From Streptomyces mirabilis (lineage in GTDB: Bacteria > Actinomycetota > Actinomycetes > Streptomycetales > Streptomycetaceae), in the NCBI RefSeq assembly GCF_018310535.1, contig NZ_CP074103.1:186001-250000 (forward strand): a stretch of DNA of 64,000 nt. Reading direction: 5' to 3'. Below are positions 61,309 to 64,000 of the stretch, in pieces (the stretch's first letter is position 1; the number at the start of each line of letters is the position of its first letter). A program made the position numbers and the translations under genes. The notes under the pieces were generated by a model. The model saw only the letters and a list, made by a program, of their open reading frames with translations. It made no database searches and was not told the origin of the DNA.

Positions 61309-61742
61309 GCATCGCCGAAAGACTCCGCGACGACCGCGGCGCCCTGTCGCTGGAAGCGGTCATCCTGTTTCCCGTCCTCATTCTGGTGCTGCTGCTGGTC
61401 ATCGCGTTCGGCCGGATCGGGTCCGCCGGCAACGCCGTCGACACCGCGGCTCGCAACGCAGCGCGCGCAGCCTCACTGGAACGCACCGGCGGTGCCGCCA
61501 GCTCCGCCGGATCGCAAATGGCGCGCAGCGTGCTGGACCAGCAAGGACTGCAGTGCACGTCCACCTCCATATCCGTCTCTACCGGCGGGTTCTCCGCGCA
61601 GATCGGTGAGCCCGCCTCGACCACCGCCACGGTGACCTGCGTGGTGCGGCTCTCGGATATCGGATTGCCCGGACTGCCCGGATCCAAGACTCTGACCAGC
61701 AGCTTTACCTCGTCAATCGACTCCTACCGCCAGCGCGGCTGA
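61305..61742 (+). CDS. TadE-like pseudopilin, second copy
   Basis: 145 residues from GTG 61305 (four-base overlap). DDRGALSLEAVILFPVLILV gives the prepilin-like start; the outer part has a Cys pair (GLQCTSTS; ATVTCVVR) probably forming a disulfide. A second minor pilin. Confidence 0.85.
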   Translation: MSIAERLRDDRGALSLEAVILFPVLILVLLLVIAFGRIGSAGNAVDTAARNAARAASLERTGGAASSAGSQMARSVLDQQGLQCTSTSISVSTGGFSAQIGEPASTTATVTCVVRLSDIGLPGLPGSKTLTSSFTSSIDSYRQRG

Positions 61743-61754
61743 CAGGACCACCGC

Positions 61755-62192
61755 ATGCCACCCGCCCGCTTCGCCCTCACCCACCGGATCCGTCGCGCCC
61801 TGCGCAATGACCGGGGCGCGATGAGCGTGTTCGCCCTCGTGACCATCGTGGCGCTCTTCGCCGTGGCCGCGCTCGTCTACGACGGCGCCGGCAAACTGCG
61901 AGCGCTCACCCACGCCGAGGGCGTTGCCGCCGAGGCAGCGCGAGCCGGTGGCCAGGCCGTCGATGCGAGCAAGGCGATCTCCGGCGACGGCATCACCGTC
62001 GACCGCAACGCGGCCGTCGCCGCGGCACGGACCTACCTCAGCCACGCAGGGGTCAGCGGCACGGTGAGCGTGAGCGAGGACGGCGGATCCCTGGAGGTGA
62101 CCGTGACCGAGTCGTACAGCGCCGTGTTCCTCGCCGGTGCCAGCGGGTCCGTCACCGGCCACGGCAGCGCCAACCTCGTCTACAAGGGGTGA
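61755..62192 (+). CDS. TadG-like pilus protein
   Basis: 145 residues from ATG 61755. NDRGAMSVFALVTIVALFAV is the prepilin-like start but with Phe where the Glu would be, as often in TadG; the rest is a short extracytoplasmic domain. It lacks the von Willebrand domain of full TadG. Confidence 0.8.
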   Translation: MPPARFALTHRIRRALRNDRGAMSVFALVTIVALFAVAALVYDGAGKLRALTHAEGVAAEAARAGGQAVDASKAISGDGITVDRNAAVAAARTYLSHAGVSGTVSVSEDGGSLEVTVTESYSAVFLAGASGSVTGHGSANLVYKG

Positions 62193-62197
62193 CGATC

Positions 62198-64000
62198 ATG
62201 AGAAACCGCAGTACCGCCGCCACCCTGGTCCGTGCGCTCGTCGCCCTGGTGGCCCTGGTCGCGCTCCTGGTGGGCGTGCCCGCCGTTCTGCTCGGCATCG
62301 GAGTCCTGCCCGACCACGTCCCCGGCTTCGACGAGATCACCGCCGCGCTCACCAGTCCCGACTCCGGCCAGCTGTTCCTGGGCGCCATCACCCTCATCGG
62401 CTGGTACGGCTGGCTCAGTTTCGTGGCTTCGGTCGTCCTGGAGACGGGCGCCGCGCTGCGCCACGTCCGGGCTCCCCGGATCCGCCTGCTGGGCGGATCC
62501 CAGCAGCTTGCTGGCGTGCTCGTCGGCGGCATCCTCGTCCTGCTGCCGGCGGGCACCGCGATGGCAACTCCCGCCAGCGCCGCCCCCGCCAACGTGGCCA
62601 CGGCCAGCGTCACCGCCGACGCCCACTCCACAACGGCCACCGCAACCAAGGCTGCGTCCTCTTCTTCCGCGGCCTGGGACGGCCCCGTCCACCACGTCCA
62701 GGACGGCGACACGCTCTGGGACATCGCGGAGAAGCGCCTGGGTGCCGGAATCGAGTGGCACCGGATCGTCGACGCCAACGAAGGCGTACGCCAGGCAGAC
62801 GGCTCCCTCGTCACCGCCGACACCACCGTCCTGCAGCCCGGCTGGACCCTGCGCCTTCCCGCCGACGCCGCACCCGCCGCCGATCACGGCGGAGCCCGTC
62901 CGCAGACCGCCGGCTCCAAGGCCGCGGCCGAGACCCACACCGTCCGCGCCGGCGAAACGCTGACCGGCATCGCCGAGGACGAGCTCGGCGACGCCGACGA
63001 CTATCCCCGGATCGTCGAAGCGAACAAGGGCGTGAAGCAGGCCGATGGGCGCACCCTCGGCGACCCCGACGAGATCTACCCCGGCTGGAAACTGCAGATC
63101 CCCGCCGCGGCCGGCAGCGACCAAAGCGACTCAAAGCCGCACGAGGCCCAGCCGCCGCGCGAGCAGCCCACCGACCAGGGCAAGGACCAGGGCAAGGCCG
63201 AAGACCAACCTGGCTCTGACCAGACGCAGCCGCCCGCCCAGGACAAGCCGGGCCCGGGCGCCGAGAACGGGGAGAAGGGCGGAACTGCCCAGACCCCCGG
63301 CCCGGGCACGGACAAGGACGCCCAGGACGGTGAGCAGCCGACCGCCCGGCCGGAGACCCCCACCCAGCAGCCCTCCGTGCACACTCCCGCGCCGGATCGC
63401 GAACAGCACGGCACGCCCACCCAGGCACCCCAGGCCCACGACACCGCGGACGGCTCCGACAGCGGGGACCAGAGCGTGCAGACGATCGCCGCGGCGGGAA
63501 GCATCCTGGCCGCGGCCGTCCTCGCGGTCATCGCGACCCGTCGCGCGCGCCAGCAGCGCCGCCGGCGCCCCAAGCGGCGCATCCCCATGCCCTCCGGTGC
63601 CACCGCGGACTTCGAAAAGCAGCTCCGCGTCGCGTCCGACATCACCGGCACCGAGCTCGCCGACCGCGCCCTGCGCACCCTGGCTGCCAACTGCCGCCAA
63701 GCCGGCCGGCCCCTGCCGGAAGTCGAAGCGATGCGCATCACCGCGCGCGGAGTCGAGCTCCACCTGGCCGCCGCCACCCCGCCGCTGGAACCGTTCTCCG
63801 AGCACGAGGACAACCCGACCGTGTGGTCGTGCCCCACCCGGGGCGCGAACCTCCTCGACGAAGACGAGGCCGCCGACATCACCGCGCCCTACCCGGCCCT
63901 GGTGAGCCTCGGCGAGACCGAGGACGGCGACGCGGTCCTGGTCAACCTGGAGAGCATCGGCCTGCTGCGCCTGGCCGGCAGTCCGGCCGACGTCCGCGCG
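62198..64000 (+). CDS. LysM-domain membrane protein of the pilus locus (runs off right edge)
   Basis: At least 601 residues from ATG 62198. Two N-terminal membrane segments, a third near residue 105-120, LysM repeat 1 (VQDGDTLWDIAEKRLG, about 163-212) and LysM repeat 2 (VRAGETLTGIAEDELG, about 246-300), a long Pro/Gln/Lys/Asp-rich linker, another membrane segment (IAAAGSILAAAVLAVIATRR near 430) and a cytoplasmic part (FEKQLRVASDITGTELADRA). In related loci such proteins end in a BTAD transcriptional activator domain; that part is outside the window. Confidence 0.88.
   Translation, partial: MRNRSTAATLVRALVALVALVALLVGVPAVLLGIGVLPDHVPGFDEITAALTSPDSGQLFLGAITLIGWYGWLSFVASVVLETGAALRHVRAPRIRLLGGSQQLAGVLVGGILVLLPAGTAMATPASAAPANVATASVTADAHSTTATATKAASSSSAAWDGPVHHVQDGDTLWDIAEKRLGAGIEWHRIVDANEGVRQADGSLVTADTTVLQPGWTLRLPADAAPAADHGGARPQTAGSKAAAETHTVRAGETLTGIAEDELGDADDYPRIVEANKGVKQADGRTLGDPDEIYPGWKLQIPAAAGSDQSDSKPHEAQPPREQPTDQGKDQGKAEDQPGSDQTQPPAQDKPGPGAENGEKGGTAQTPGPGTDKDAQDGEQPTARPETPTQQPSVHTPAPDREQHGTPTQAPQAHDTADGSDSGDQSVQTIAAAGSILAAAVLAVIATRRARQQRRRRPKRRIPMPSGATADFEKQLRVASDITGTELADRALRTLAANCRQAGRPLPEVEAMRITARGVELHLAAATPPLEPFSEHEDNPTVWSCPTRGANLLDEDEAADITAPYPALVSLGETEDGDAVLVNLESIGLLRLAGSPADVRA

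Noticed and set aside
1..64000. tRNA, rRNA or CRISPR features
   Set aside because: No cloverleaf-like sequence, rRNA segment or regularly spaced repeat array was seen on either strand.

Overview
The window is very GC-rich, with GC-biased third codon positions, many GTG and TTG starts, and a gene set typical of Streptomyces: paired universal stress proteins, PspA-PspAA, lipoproteins with LAAC lipoboxes, a Tad-type pilus locus with a LysM protein, and MmyB-type XRE regulators. The Rep-like protein, the accessory DNA ligase, the solitary transposase pieces and many gene fragments suggest a rearranged chromosome arm or a large plasmid. No rRNA, tRNA or CRISPR array was seen.

Layout. 0-4.6 kb is an envelope and dormancy stress block: an Acg-like nitroreductase at the left edge, a universal stress protein, PspA-PspAA-HtpX and an SPFH protein. 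The stress protein and the SPFH gene each carry one -1 frameshift. 4.8-7.6 kb is an MgtA-type P-type ATPase, possibly with a leader ORF. 7.6-8.7 kb is debris. 8.8-27.5 kb is an extracytoplasmic envelope, redox and copper island: a CtaG-like protein, an M23 peptidase, Lgt, Lnt, a CPIC membrane protein, an L,D-transpeptidase lipoprotein, a COG4315-type lipoprotein, TlpA-CcdA, an NlpC/P60 peptidase, ResB-CcsB, a DUF6153-like protein, a multicopper oxidase, and a BlaI/BlaR1-like pair. 29.9-34.7 kb is a minus-strand operon (DUF2933-like, SHOCT, ICMT-like methyltransferase, three small membrane proteins, ABC ATPase and permease). 34.9-36.2 kb is a graveyard of CopD, multicopper oxidase, Lsr2 and N6-methylase pieces. 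36.2-47.8 kb holds accessory genes: an extra LigA, a TetR regulator, many unknown small proteins and a secreted HNH protein, with long GC hairpins in six of the gaps. 47.7-53.7 kb has a Rep-like protein, FabG, IclR, MmyB-XRE and a metallo-beta-lactamase fold protein. 54.3-64 kb is a Tad/Flp pilus operon running off the right edge.

Main result. A degenerate inverted repeat, CTAAG-NNN-CTTAG followed by T, occurs in front of the M23 gene, lgt, the L,D-transpeptidase, the COG4315 lipoprotein, tlpA-ccdA and (twice) the NlpC/P60 gene, with weaker copies at the start of resB and before a truncated tnpB. I infer a single regulon, with the BlaI-like repressor encoded at 27.1-27.5 kb as the likely regulator. 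It would couple lipoprotein maturation, 3-3 peptidoglycan crosslinking, peptidoglycan hydrolysis and thiol/cytochrome c redox. Two separate CsoR-type boxes (TACCC-N5-GGGTA and a one-mismatch variant) precede the DUF6153/oxidase genes and the DUF2933-ABC operon, pointing to a second, copper-responsive circuit controlled by a CsoR that is not encoded here.
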